DNA of 64,000 nt from Streptosporangium carneum (GTDB lineage: Bacteria > Actinomycetota > Actinomycetes > Streptosporangiales > Streptosporangiaceae). The stretch lies in assembly GCF_027922005.1 (NCBI RefSeq), contig NZ_BSEV01000028.1, positions 46,531-110,530 on the forward strand, read 5' to 3'. This document shows positions 42,258 through 50,867 of the stretch, in pieces; positions within the stretch are counted from its first letter, which is position 1; each line of letters opens with the position of its first letter. Position numbers and translations under genes: made by a program. The notes beneath the pieces were generated by a model. That model worked only from the letters and a program-made list of their open reading frames with translations. It searched no databases and was not told the origin of the DNA.

Positions 42258-43034
42258 TCAGGCGGGTGGGGCCTCCCCGGCCATGCCCAGGTGCTCCTCC
42301 AGTCGTTCCAGGCGCAGGAGAACGGGGCGCAGCTCCTGGCGGACGGCGGCGGACAGGGCCTCGGCCTGGCCTCCGGGAGTCGAGGCGGAGGCCGCGGCAC
42401 TCTGGTCCTGTGCTCTGAGGTGCACGTATCCGGCCAGCGCGGCGGTGACGGCGCGGCGGGTCAGCCTCGGCTCGGCGCCGAGACTCCGCAGGATGTGGCC
42501 CGCCACCCCGTTGGGCTCGGCGATGAGACCGAGGAGCAGGTGCTCGCACCCGACGTAGTTGTGTCCCAGGGCGATCGCGTCGGTGACGGTCAGCTCAAGG
42601 GCGCCCGCGGCCGACTCGCTGAACCGCAGCGTCGTGGTGTCGTCCGTCGCGGTCGTCGTGCCGGGGTTCAGCCCGTCCAGCTCGCGACGCACCTGCTCCG
42701 GGGCGATCTCGATGGCGCGCAGGACGTGCAGGGCCAGGTTGGTGCCCTCGGTCAGCAGACCGTCCAGCAGGTGCTCGGTGCTGACCTCGGCCGCCCTCGC
42801 GGCGCGCGCCCGCTCGACCGCGATCTTGATCACGGCGCGGGTCCGGGGAGTGAAGTTGGCGAAGCGCCCGCTCTGGCCGTCGAGGTCGGGTACGCCAAGG
42901 CCGGTCTCCCTGATGGCGGTGATGCGCCGTACGGCCTGCTCCAGGGCGTGCTGGCAGACAGCGGAGACGGGAACGCCCGCCTCCTTGACCGCCTCGGCCA
43001 GCTCGTCGGGCAGATAGACATTGATCTTTGGCAT
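42258..43034 (-). CDS. Ribbon-helix-helix protein fused to Clp N-terminal repeats
   Basis: 258 residues. The first ~45 (MPKINVYLPDELAEAVKEAG, VPVSAVCQHALEQAVRR) are a CopG/Arc-type ribbon-helix-helix. Two Clp-N repeats follow (FTPRTRAVIKIAVERARA, EVSTEHLLDGLLTEGTNLAL; ALGHNYVGCEHLLLGLIAEP). The last ~50 residues are an Ala-rich linker and a coiled coil (RQELRPVLLRLERLEEHLG). There is no AAA domain. It should be a DNA-binding adaptor-like regulator. Its ATG follows GGGGAG, and a palindrome at 43058-43080 suggests autoregulation. Confidence 0.82.
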   Translation of the reverse strand: MPKINVYLPDELAEAVKEAGVPVSAVCQHALEQAVRRITAIRETGLGVPDLDGQSGRFANFTPRTRAVIKIAVERARAARAAEVSTEHLLDGLLTEGTNLALHVLRAIEIAPEQVRRELDGLNPGTTTATDDTTTLRFSESAAGALELTVTDAIALGHNYVGCEHLLLGLIAEPNGVAGHILRSLGAEPRLTRRAVTAALAGYVHLRAQDQSAAASASTPGGQAEALSAAVRQELRPVLLRLERLEEHLGMAGEAPPA

Positions 43035-43057
43035 GTCTCCCCTATGGGGTTAGTAGA

Positions 43058-43080
43058 GGGTTATAGGCCATTTATAACCC
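43058..43080. promoter_or_regulatory. Palindromic operator upstream of the RHH-Clp-N gene
   Basis: GGGTTATA-GGCCATT-TATAACCC, a perfect 8-bp inverted repeat with a 7-nt spacer, 24 bp from the start codon. A further GGGGTTAG (43046-43053) gives a third half-site next to it. Confidence 0.65.
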
Positions 43081-43096
43081 CATGGGGGGCACATGT

Positions 43097-44170
43097 CTAG
43101 CGGGCGGCGCCCGCGAGAACGCGGGTCACCCCCGAGGAGGGGGAGGCGCCACGGGTGGAGAGCCAGGCCATCCTGTTGCGGGTGGTGAACGCCACCAGCC
43201 TGCGCGCGTCGGCCGAACTCAGGTCTCCCGCGCCGGCCAGGACCGGGCTGAGGGCGATCCCGCGCCAGCCGGTGGCCGTGCCCAGCGATCGGGTGATCTG
43301 GGGGTGGGCCGCCTGGACCGCCGAGGCGATCGGTCGCAGGCGGGACCCGCCGACGGACGCGCCCCGGATCGGCACGAGGAGGTTGACCGCCGAGATCTCG
43401 GCTCCCCGCCGCCGGGTGGCGCGGAGCATCGTCTGGTCGTCGCGGGTCAGGCCGGTCCTGCCCGCGGGCAGGGTGAAGCTCACCGTGAGGGGCCTGCCCT
43501 CCGCCGCGGCCTCGCGCTGGAGGGTCGCGATGGCGTCCGCGCGCCGCAGGACGGTCGCCTCGTCCACCGGCCCCCTGATCTCGAAGTCGATGTGGCCCGC
43601 CCCGAAGGAGCGGACCGCCCGCCGGTAGGCCTCGGTGAGGCGTCCCGTGTCGGCGCACGCGGCGGCCAGCTCGCGCCCCGAGGGGCCGCCGAAAGCGAGC
43701 CCGGCCTCACCACCCGCCGCGCGCAGGCGGCCGAGGCGGTCCGCGACGGGGTCGCCGCGCCGCTGTCCGTGACCGTCCCAGCCCGGGGTGCAGCCGTCCG
43801 TCCCCGCGGTGAGATGCCCCAGGGTGAACCAGCGGACGCGGTCGCGCCCGGCCGCCCGGGGCAGCTCGAAGAGCGGGTCCCGGCCGGCGTCCACGAACGT
43901 CACGAATCCCGAGGGGCGCGAGACCCGCCGGGGCGCCGGGCTCGTGACGGGCCTCGGGACGGGGCTCGCGGTCGGCGGGGGTGCGGCGACCCCCGAGGCG
44001 GGCGAGTGTCCTGGCGGGCCGGGGCGCTCGTCGACGCCCGAGGGCAGCAGCCAGAGCGCGGTCCCCGTTCCGGCGGCGAGCGCGAAGGACGCGAGCGCGA
44101 CGAGGGAACGCGGCGGGGTGCCGGGCTCGCGGACGCGGCGGGCGGCGGAACGCTCTGTCGCCACCGGCAT
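43097..44170 (-). CDS. Membrane-anchored GH18-like protein
   Basis: 357 residues from ATG 44170, eight bases after GGAGG. A signal anchor (SLVALASFALAAGTGTALWL) and a Pro-rich linker (about 55-90) precede a TIM-barrel-like domain: GFVTFVDAGRDPLFELPRAA, WFTLGHLTAG, GEAGLAFGGPSGRELAAAC, then GHIDFEIRG, which corresponds to the DxDxE catalytic motif of chitinase-like GH18 proteins with D-x-E retained. It probably acts on or binds a surface glycan. The stop lies close to the operator of the next gene. Confidence 0.7.
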   Translation of the reverse strand: MPVATERSAARRVREPGTPPRSLVALASFALAAGTGTALWLLPSGVDERPGPPGHSPASGVAAPPPTASPVPRPVTSPAPRRVSRPSGFVTFVDAGRDPLFELPRAAGRDRVRWFTLGHLTAGTDGCTPGWDGHGQRRGDPVADRLGRLRAAGGEAGLAFGGPSGRELAAACADTGRLTEAYRRAVRSFGAGHIDFEIRGPVDEATVLRRADAIATLQREAAAEGRPLTVSFTLPAGRTGLTRDDQTMLRATRRRGAEISAVNLLVPIRGASVGGSRLRPIASAVQAAHPQITRSLGTATGWRGIALSPVLAGAGDLSSADARRLVAFTTRNRMAWLSTRGASPSSGVTRVLAGAAR

Positions 44171-44316
44171 GGGATCCACCTCCTCGACGGCACCAACCGG
44201 TCGCGATGGGTGCTCGAATGGTCACGTGGCGCATGGAGGTCTGAACCGTAGCAAGTGTTCCGCCACGCCGTTGGCTTTCTATGGATGCCGTCCGGAGTGC
44301 CCGGATAATGATGTTC

Positions 44317-45243
44317 ATGAAGTTGCGCATCTTCACTGAGCCGCAGCAGGGCTCCACCTACGACGAACTCCTGACGGTCGCCCGGACCGCGGAGCGCCTC
44401 GGCTTCGACGCCTTCTTCCGCTCCGACCACTACATGCGGATCGGCCCGGGCGATCACGGTCCGGGCTCCAGCGACGCCTGGGTGACTCTCGCGGGCCTGG
44501 CCAGGGAGACCTCCACGATCAGGCTCGGCACCCTGGTCACCCCCGCCACCTTCAGGCTCCCCGGGCCGCTGGCCATCAGCGTGGCCCAGGTCGACCAGAT
44601 GAGCGGCGGCCGGGTCGAGCTGGGCCTCGGCACCGGCTGGTACGACGACGAGCACATCGCGTACGGCGTCCCCTTCCCCCCGTCCGGCGAGCGCTTCGCC
44701 CGGTTCGAGGAGCAGCTGGAGATCGTGACCGGGCTCTGGACCACGCCGGTGGGCGAGACGTTCTCCTTCGAGGGCGCCCACTACCGGCTGGCCGACTCGC
44801 CCGCCCTGCCCAAGCCCGTGCAGAGCCCCAGGCCGCCGATCATCATCGGCGGGTTCGGCGCCAAGCGCACCCCGCGCCTGGCCGCGCGGTTCGCCGACGA
44901 GTACAACCTGCCCTTCCGCACCCCGGAGGACGTCGCCCTGGCCTTCGACCGGATCAGGAAGGCGTGCGAGGACGAGGGGCGTGACAGGCCGATCACGTTC
45001 TCGGTCGCGCAGACCGTCGCCGTCGGCGCCGACGACGCCCAGATCGCGCGCCGCGCGCAGGCGGCGGAGCAGGACCTGGAGGCCCTGCGGGCGAGCGGCC
45101 TGGCGGGCACCCCCGCCGAGGTGGTCGACAAGATCGCGAAGTTCGCCGAACTGGGCGCGGACCGGGTCTACCTGCAGGTGATGGACCTGTCGGACCTCGA
45201 CCACCTGGAGCTCATCGCCGCCGAGGTCCTTCCCCACGTGTAG
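44317..45243 (+). CDS. LLM-class F420-dependent oxidoreductase
   Basis: 308 residues. MKLRIFTEPQQGSTYDELLT opens a luciferase-like barrel. FDAFFRSDHYMRIG, LGTLVTPATFRLPGPLAISV, VELGLGTGWYDDEH and PPIIIGGFGAKRTPRLAARF are the usual barrel landmarks. Such enzymes transfer hydride from F420H2 (sometimes FMNH2). Substrate unknown. ATGs at 44308 and 44311 are alternatives; 44308 has GGAG about ten bases upstream. It is followed by a hairpin. Confidence 0.9.
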   Translation: MKLRIFTEPQQGSTYDELLTVARTAERLGFDAFFRSDHYMRIGPGDHGPGSSDAWVTLAGLARETSTIRLGTLVTPATFRLPGPLAISVAQVDQMSGGRVELGLGTGWYDDEHIAYGVPFPPSGERFARFEEQLEIVTGLWTTPVGETFSFEGAHYRLADSPALPKPVQSPRPPIIIGGFGAKRTPRLAARFADEYNLPFRTPEDVALAFDRIRKACEDEGRDRPITFSVAQTVAVGADDAQIARRAQAAEQDLEALRASGLAGTPAEVVDKIAKFAELGADRVYLQVMDLSDLDHLELIAAEVLPHV

Positions 45244-45249
45244 GCCGCG

Positions 45250-45270
45250 CGCCCCGTCACGCACGGGGCG
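45250..45270 (+). terminator. Terminator of the LLM oxidoreductase gene
   Basis: Perfect 8-bp stem CGCCCCGT/ACGGGGCG with loop CACGC. A second, imperfect hairpin lies at about 45314-45343, between this and hen1. Confidence 0.7.
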
Positions 45271-45385
45271 TCGGTGGGATCCTTCACGGGTACGGAACCC
45301 TGGCGGTCATCGCCTCTCCCGCGAAGCCGCGGGGAGGGCGATAACCCATGGCAGAGTGGATCAGGCGTCAGGCAGACTGTGCCGG

Positions 45386-46936
45386 GTGTTGCTCACGATC
45401 TCCACGACCCTGCGGCCCGCGACGGACCTCGGGTTCCTGCTGCACAAACACCCGGACCGAGTCCAGGAGTTCGAGCAGTCGTACGGCGTGGCCCGGGTCT
45501 TCTACCCGGAGGCCGGACCGGAGCGCTGCACGGCGGCGCTGATGCTCGAGGTCGACCCGGTCCGGCTGGTGCGCTCGCGCGGCAGGTCGACGCCCGACTA
45601 CGCGCTCGGCCAGTACGTCAACGACCGGCCCTACGCCGCCTCCTCGCTCCTGGCGGTCGCGATGGCGGACGTGTTCCGCACGGCGCGCGCCGGACGCTGC
45701 CACAGCCGTCCGGAACTGGCCGCAGGCCCGATCCCGCTGGAGATCTCCCTGCCCGCGCTGCCGTGCAGGGGCGGCCCCGAGCTGGCCCGCCGGCTGTTCG
45801 AACCACTCGGCTGGGAGGTCGAGGCGCGGGCCGTACCGCTGGACGAGGGGTTCGCCGAGTGGGGCGACTCCCGCTACGTCCGCCTCTCGCTGCGCGGCGA
45901 GGTGCGCCTGGCCGACGCGATCAACCAGCTGTACGTGCTGCTTCCCGTGCTCGACGACTCCAAGCACTACTGGGTCGCCTCCGACGAGGTGGACAAGCTG
46001 ATCAGGGCGGGGGAGTCCTGGCTGGCGGCGCATCCGGACAGGAGTCTGATCACCCGCCGTTACCTGGGCAGGCGCTGGGCGCTGACCCGCACGGCCTTCG
46101 CCCGTCTGGCAGAGATCGGTGACGACGTTGAGGAGGACCTCGAGCCTCCCGTCGAGGAGGAGCCGCCGGCGACCGGCTCAGGCGCGGAGAACGCGGAGGG
46201 CACGGGGAGCACGGCGGAGAACACCGAGGGAAACACCGAGGGGAACACGGGGAGCACAGAGGGCACAGAGGGCGCCGGGAGCGTGGGAGTCGCGGAGGGC
46301 GCCCCCGCCGTCGCGTCCGCGCGGCCGCTGAACACGCTGCGGCGCGAGGCGGTGCTCGGCGTGCTGGCCGAGCTCGGCGCGCGCGAGGTCATCGACCTGG
46401 GGTGCGGGTCGGGGCAGCTGCTGGGGGAACTGCTGCGCAGGCCGGAGTTCACGAGGGTGACCGGAGTGGACGTCTCGGCGCAGGCGCTGGCGCTCGCGGC
46501 CAGGAGGCTGAAGCTCGACCGGATGCCCGAGCGGCAGCGGGAGCGGCTCGAGCTGTTCCAGGGCGCGCTGACCTACACCGACAAGCGGTTCGCGGGCTAC
46601 GACGCCGCCGTGCTCATGGAGGTCGTCGAGCACGTCGACCCGCCCAGGCTCGGCGCGCTCGAACGGGTCGTCTTCGGCGTCGCCAGGCCGGGGAACGTGA
46701 TCGTGACGACGCCCAACGCCGAGTACAACGTGCGGTACGAGTTCCTGGACGGCATGCGCCACCAGGACCACCGTTTCGAGTGGACCAGGGCCGAGTTCAG
46801 GGCGTGGGCGGCGGGAGTCTGCGGCGAGCACGGCTACCGCGTCACGTTCCACCCGGTGGGCGACGACGACCCCGAGGTGGGCCCGCCGACCCAGATGGCC
46901 GTCTTCGCAGTGGGAGGGGGAGCCGGAGATGACTGA
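45386..46936 (+). CDS. hen1: 3'-terminal RNA ribose 2'-O-methyltransferase Hen1
   Basis: 516 residues. The N-terminal ~260 are the bacterial Hen1 N domain (LTISTTLRPATDLGFLLHKH at the start). A low-complexity linker rich in E/G/N/T (about 265-305) leads to the methyltransferase: SAM loop VIDLGCGSGQLL, and the Mn2+ site E-x-x-E-H (MEVVEHVDPP) with a later His in MRHQDHRFEW. In the known system Hen1 marks the 3' end at a cut so that the resealed RNA resists re-cleavage by ribotoxins. GTG 45386 was taken. pnkp overlaps the last 8 bases. Confidence 0.94.
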   Translation: MLLTISTTLRPATDLGFLLHKHPDRVQEFEQSYGVARVFYPEAGPERCTAALMLEVDPVRLVRSRGRSTPDYALGQYVNDRPYAASSLLAVAMADVFRTARAGRCHSRPELAAGPIPLEISLPALPCRGGPELARRLFEPLGWEVEARAVPLDEGFAEWGDSRYVRLSLRGEVRLADAINQLYVLLPVLDDSKHYWVASDEVDKLIRAGESWLAAHPDRSLITRRYLGRRWALTRTAFARLAEIGDDVEEDLEPPVEEEPPATGSGAENAEGTGSTAENTEGNTEGNTGSTEGTEGAGSVGVAEGAPAVASARPLNTLRREAVLGVLAELGAREVIDLGCGSGQLLGELLRRPEFTRVTGVDVSAQALALAARRLKLDRMPERQRERLELFQGALTYTDKRFAGYDAAVLMEVVEHVDPPRLGALERVVFGVARPGNVIVTTPNAEYNVRYEFLDGMRHQDHRFEWTRAEFRAWAAGVCGEHGYRVTFHPVGDDDPEVGPPTQMAVFAVGGGAGDD

Positions 46937-49421
46937 GATCTCTGTGCCGGAGATGTCGCTGGTCGTGCTCGTCGGAGTCTCGGGAAGCGGCAAGTCGACC
47001 TTCGCCCGCAGGCTCTTCACGCCGACGCAGGTGGTCTCCTCCGACTTCTGCCGGGGCCTGGTCGCCGACGACGAGAACGACCAGGCCGCCACGCCCGACG
47101 CTTTCGACGTGCTCAACTACATCGTCGCCACCCGCCTGCGGCGCGGTCTGCTGACGGTGGTCGACGCGACCAACGTCCAGTGGGACGCGCGCAAGAAGCT
47201 GATCGACGTCGCCAAGGCCCACGACGTGCTGGTCGACGCGGTCGTGCTGGACGTCCCCGAGGAGGTGGCGATCGAGCGCAACGCCGCCAGGCCCGACAGG
47301 GCCTTCGGGCCGCACGTGGTCAGGCGCCAGAGCAAGGAACTGCGGCGGTCCATGGGGAAGATCTCCAGGGACGGCTTCCGCCGGGTCCACGTGCTGCGCG
47401 GCGTCGAGGAGATCGAGACCGCGACGCTCGTCACGGAGAAGGCCTGGAGCGACAGGCGCGAGCTCGCGGGGCCGTTCGACATCATCGGCGACGTGCACGG
47501 ATGCCGAGTCGAGCTGGAGACGCTGCTGCGCACCCTGGGCTGGCGGATCGACCCCGACGGCACGGGCGCGACCCACCCGGAGGGCAGGACGGCGGTGTTC
47601 GTCGGCGACCTCGTGGACCGGGGTCCCGACTCGCCGGGCGTGCTCCGGCTGGTCATGGGCATGGTCGGGGCGGGGACCGCCCTGTGCGTCTCCGGCAACC
47701 ACGAGCAGAAGCTGGTCCACGCCCTCAACGGGCGCAAGGTGCGGGTGGCCCACGGGCTGCAGGAGTCGCTGGACCAGCTCGCCGCCGAGCCCGAGGAGTT
47801 CCGCGCGGCCGCGCTGACCTTCATGGACGGCCTGATCAGCCACTACCGGCTCGACGGCGGCAAGCTCGTCGTCGCGCACGCGGGGCTCAAGGAGGCCTAC
47901 CACGGTCGCGCCTCGGGGCGGGTGCGCTCCTTCGCGCTGTACGGCGAGACCACCGGCGAGACCGACGAGTACGGCCTGCCGGTGCGCTACCCCTGGGCGA
48001 GGGAGTACCGGGGCCGGGCCATGGTCGTCTACGGTCACACCCCGGTTCCCGAGACCGAGTGGGTCAACAACACGATCTGCCTCGACACCGGAGCCGTGTT
48101 CGGCGGGAGGCTGACCGCGCTGCGCTACCCGGAGAGGGAGATCGTCTCGGTTCCCGCGGAGCGGGTCTGGTACGAGTCGGTCAGGCCGTTCGGCTCTCCC
48201 GGTCACCGTGAGCCCGAGGTGCTGTCCATCGAGGACGTCCAGGGCACCAGGCACATCGAGGTGCGTCACGGCGGCGGCCACGTCAAGGTCAGGGAGGAGA
48301 ACTCCGCCGCGGCACTGGAGATCATGAGCCGGTTCGCGGTCGACCCGCGCTGGCTGGTCTACCTGCCGCCGACGATGGCGCCGCCCGAGACCTCCCGGCT
48401 CGACGGTTACCTGGAGCACCCGGCCGAGGCGTTCGCCGAGTTCGCGGCGGCCGGGGTCACCCGGGTCGTGTGCGAGGAGAAACACATGGGGTCGCGGGCG
48501 GTGGCCGTGCTCGCCAGGAGCCCCCAGGCCGCGGCGGCGCGGTTCGGCGTCACCGACGGCACGGCGGGGGCGGTGTACACCCGCACCGGCAGGTCCTTCT
48601 TCGACGACACCACCGAGCTGGTCGACCGGCTGAGACGGGTGTGCGAGTCGCTCATGGACGAGCTGGGGTCGGACTGGCTCGCGCTCGACTGCGAGCTGCT
48701 GCCCTGGTCGGCCAAGGCGGAGGGGCTGATCCGCAACCAGTACGCGTCGGTGGGGGCCGCCGCCCGCGTGGCGCTGCCGGAGGCGGTCGCCGTGCTGGAG
48801 GCGGCGGCCGGGCGCGGGTTGGATGTGGGCGATCTGCTGGACCGCACCCGTCGCCGCCTCGTCAACGCTTCCCGGTTCAGGGACGCCTATGCGCGTTACT
48901 GCTGGCCGGTCTCCGGGCTTGACGGGGTACGGCTGGCGCCGTTCCAGATCCTCGCCTGCGAGGGCAGGGCGACCGCGGCGCTGGAGCCGCACTCCTGGCA
49001 TCTGGAGCGGTTGTCCGCGCTCGACGACCCGCTCGTCGCGCCCACCCGGCACGTGTTCGTCGACCTGGCCTCGCAGGAGTCCATGGACGCGGCGACCGGC
49101 TGGTGGGAGGCGCTGACCGCCGAAGGCGGGGAGGGCATGGTCGTCAAGCCCCTGCCCCCCGAGGGCGCCCGCGCGCAGCCGGGGATCAAGGTGCGCGGGC
49201 GGGAGTACCTGCGGATCATCTACGGCCCCGACTACACCGAGAGCCTGGACGTCCTGCGCCGTCGCTTCCTCGGCCGCAAGCGCTCGCTCGCCCTGCGCGA
49301 GCACGCCCTGGGCCTGGAGGCGCTGTCGAGGCTGGCCGAGGGGGAGCCGCTGTGGCGGGTGCACGAGCCCGTCTTCGCGATCCTGGCGCTGGAGTCCGAG
49401 CCGGTCGATCCGCGCCTTTGA
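46929..49421 (+). CDS. pnkp: Polynucleotide kinase-phosphatase/ligase Pnkp
   Basis: 830 residues in three modules. Kinase: P-loop GVSGSGKST at 16-24. Phosphatase: binuclear metal motifs DIIGDVHG (from 184), GDLVDRGPDS and SGNHEQKL. Ligase: nucleotidyl-transferase Lys518 in EEKHMGSR, with a C-terminal region ending LALESEPVDPRL. With Hen1 it heals and seals broken RNA; alone the ligase usually stops at the adenylylated stage. ATG 46929 overlaps hen1 by 8 bases, so the two are coupled. Confidence 0.95.
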   Translation: MTEISVPEMSLVVLVGVSGSGKSTFARRLFTPTQVVSSDFCRGLVADDENDQAATPDAFDVLNYIVATRLRRGLLTVVDATNVQWDARKKLIDVAKAHDVLVDAVVLDVPEEVAIERNAARPDRAFGPHVVRRQSKELRRSMGKISRDGFRRVHVLRGVEEIETATLVTEKAWSDRRELAGPFDIIGDVHGCRVELETLLRTLGWRIDPDGTGATHPEGRTAVFVGDLVDRGPDSPGVLRLVMGMVGAGTALCVSGNHEQKLVHALNGRKVRVAHGLQESLDQLAAEPEEFRAAALTFMDGLISHYRLDGGKLVVAHAGLKEAYHGRASGRVRSFALYGETTGETDEYGLPVRYPWAREYRGRAMVVYGHTPVPETEWVNNTICLDTGAVFGGRLTALRYPEREIVSVPAERVWYESVRPFGSPGHREPEVLSIEDVQGTRHIEVRHGGGHVKVREENSAAALEIMSRFAVDPRWLVYLPPTMAPPETSRLDGYLEHPAEAFAEFAAAGVTRVVCEEKHMGSRAVAVLARSPQAAAARFGVTDGTAGAVYTRTGRSFFDDTTELVDRLRRVCESLMDELGSDWLALDCELLPWSAKAEGLIRNQYASVGAAARVALPEAVAVLEAAAGRGLDVGDLLDRTRRRLVNASRFRDAYARYCWPVSGLDGVRLAPFQILACEGRATAALEPHSWHLERLSALDDPLVAPTRHVFVDLASQESMDAATGWWEALTAEGGEGMVVKPLPPEGARAQPGIKVRGREYLRIIYGPDYTESLDVLRRRFLGRKRSLALREHALGLEALSRLAEGEPLWRVHEPVFAILALESEPVDPRL

Positions 49422-49640
49422 CGTCCTCCCGGCCCGAAAGGAGCGGGATTCCCGGCCGGAGCCAGGCGGTTCGCGGTTCACAGCCCGCCCGGCGGGCCAC
49501 CTCATGCCCTGGGGCGGTCAGCGGAGGCGGCGTCCGGGTAAAGACACGTGCAGAGGTAGGACATATTACCGACTGCGACGATGATCCCCTTTGTCTTGCT
49601 TCCTAGTGTGGTTGAGAACCCGACCACCAGGGGGGACACC

Positions 49641-50813
49641 GTGGAATTCGAGCGATTCGATCGTGCCGCTCTGCGGGAGGTCGTCGCCATGAGCGACGAG
49701 CTGGGCGTGCTGTCGTTCTATGTGACCGCCTCCCCGCAGGAGGAGTCGTCGGTTCGGCCCGCGTGGCGGATCCGCTTCGGCAACGAGCTGTCCAGCCTGC
49801 GGGAACGGGTGACGGCCGACCCCGACCGGACGCGCCGGATGGCCGTGCTCAAACGGCTCGAGGAACTGGAGCCGGACTTCCGGCAGCTGCTCGACCCGTC
49901 GGAGTCCGGCCTGGGCCGGGTCATGTTCGCGCCGGTCGGCGACGGCGCCGTGCGGTCCTTCTCCTTCCAGCTGCCGGTGACCGACCAGACCGTGATGGAG
50001 TCGACGGCCTACGTGCGCCCGCTGGTCAACACGGTCGAGACCGCGCCGCCCGCGGGTCTCGTCGTGCTCTCCAGGGACGGCCTGCGCATGATCGACTACC
50101 GGTACGGCCTGGCCGAGGACATCGGCAGGACGGGCTTCGAGATCCCCGTCGAGGAGTGGAAGCAGATGCGCGGTCCCGCGACCGCGGAGATCGCCAGGTC
50201 GGCCGCGACGCACCGCGACAAGTTCGAGCGGCGCGTCGAGGAGAACCTCACCCGGCAGCTGCGCGCCGCGGGCCCCGCGACGGCCGAGGAGGCCCGGCGC
50301 CGGGGCTGGCAGACGATCGTGCTGCTCGGCGACGTCCAGCTCACCGAGATCCTGGCCTCCGCGGTCGGCGGCGACGTCATCCAGGTCGACGCGGTGGTCG
50401 ACTCACTGACCCCGGCGAAGCTCGCCGAGTACGTGGAGCCCCAGCTGCTGGCCGCCCGCACCCGCCACGGCGTCGATCTGGTGAACCGGGCCAAGGACGC
50501 CGCGCTGTCCGGCGGGCAGGGCGCCCTGGGGCTTGAGGCCACGCTCGGCGCGCTGAACGACAGCCGGGTGGCGCAGCTGCTGCTGGACGAGTCCCGCGAG
50601 TGGAGCGGCGGCCGTACGGAGGACGGGCGGCTCTACCCGCAGGACGCGACCCCGGAGGGGGAGTCGCAGGACACGCTCGTGCGGGACTCCACCATGGGGG
50701 AGCGCATGATCGAGCGCGCCCTCGACATCGACGCCGAGGTGATCGTCCTGGACGGTGAGGCGGCGGAGAACCTCGCCGAGTTCGACGGGGTCGCCGCGAT
50801 CCTGCGCTGGTGA
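49641..50813 (+). CDS. Vms1-like/VLRF1 family peptidyl-tRNA release factor
   Basis: 390 residues from GTG 49641 (GGGGGGAC upstream). Strand-helix pattern LGVLSFYVTASPQEESSVRP, PPAGLVVLSRDGLRMIDYRY, then ATHRDKFERRVEENLTRQL and WQTIVLLGDVQLTEILASAV follows the bacterial eRF1-related (baeRF/VLRF1) families. Eukaryotic Vms1 releases nascent chains from stalled ribosomes; the bacterial role is inferred. It follows pnkp by 219 bp on the same strand, linking ribosome rescue to the RNA-repair operon by position. Confidence 0.75.
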   Translation: MEFERFDRAALREVVAMSDELGVLSFYVTASPQEESSVRPAWRIRFGNELSSLRERVTADPDRTRRMAVLKRLEELEPDFRQLLDPSESGLGRVMFAPVGDGAVRSFSFQLPVTDQTVMESTAYVRPLVNTVETAPPAGLVVLSRDGLRMIDYRYGLAEDIGRTGFEIPVEEWKQMRGPATAEIARSAATHRDKFERRVEENLTRQLRAAGPATAEEARRRGWQTIVLLGDVQLTEILASAVGGDVIQVDAVVDSLTPAKLAEYVEPQLLAARTRHGVDLVNRAKDAALSGGQGALGLEATLGALNDSRVAQLLLDESREWSGGRTEDGRLYPQDATPEGESQDTLVRDSTMGERMIERALDIDAEVIVLDGEAAENLAEFDGVAAILRW

Positions 50814-50867
50814 ACACCGCGCCCCGGATCCGCCCCGTCCGCGCGGGACGCGGGGACGCGAGCCACA

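Noticed and set aside
50515..50525. GGQ tripeptide in the VLRF1-type protein, suggesting a release-factor catalytic motif
   Set aside because: It lies in the C-terminal SGGQGALGLEATLGALNDSR segment, which corresponds to the third domain of eRF1-like proteins, not to the catalytic loop.
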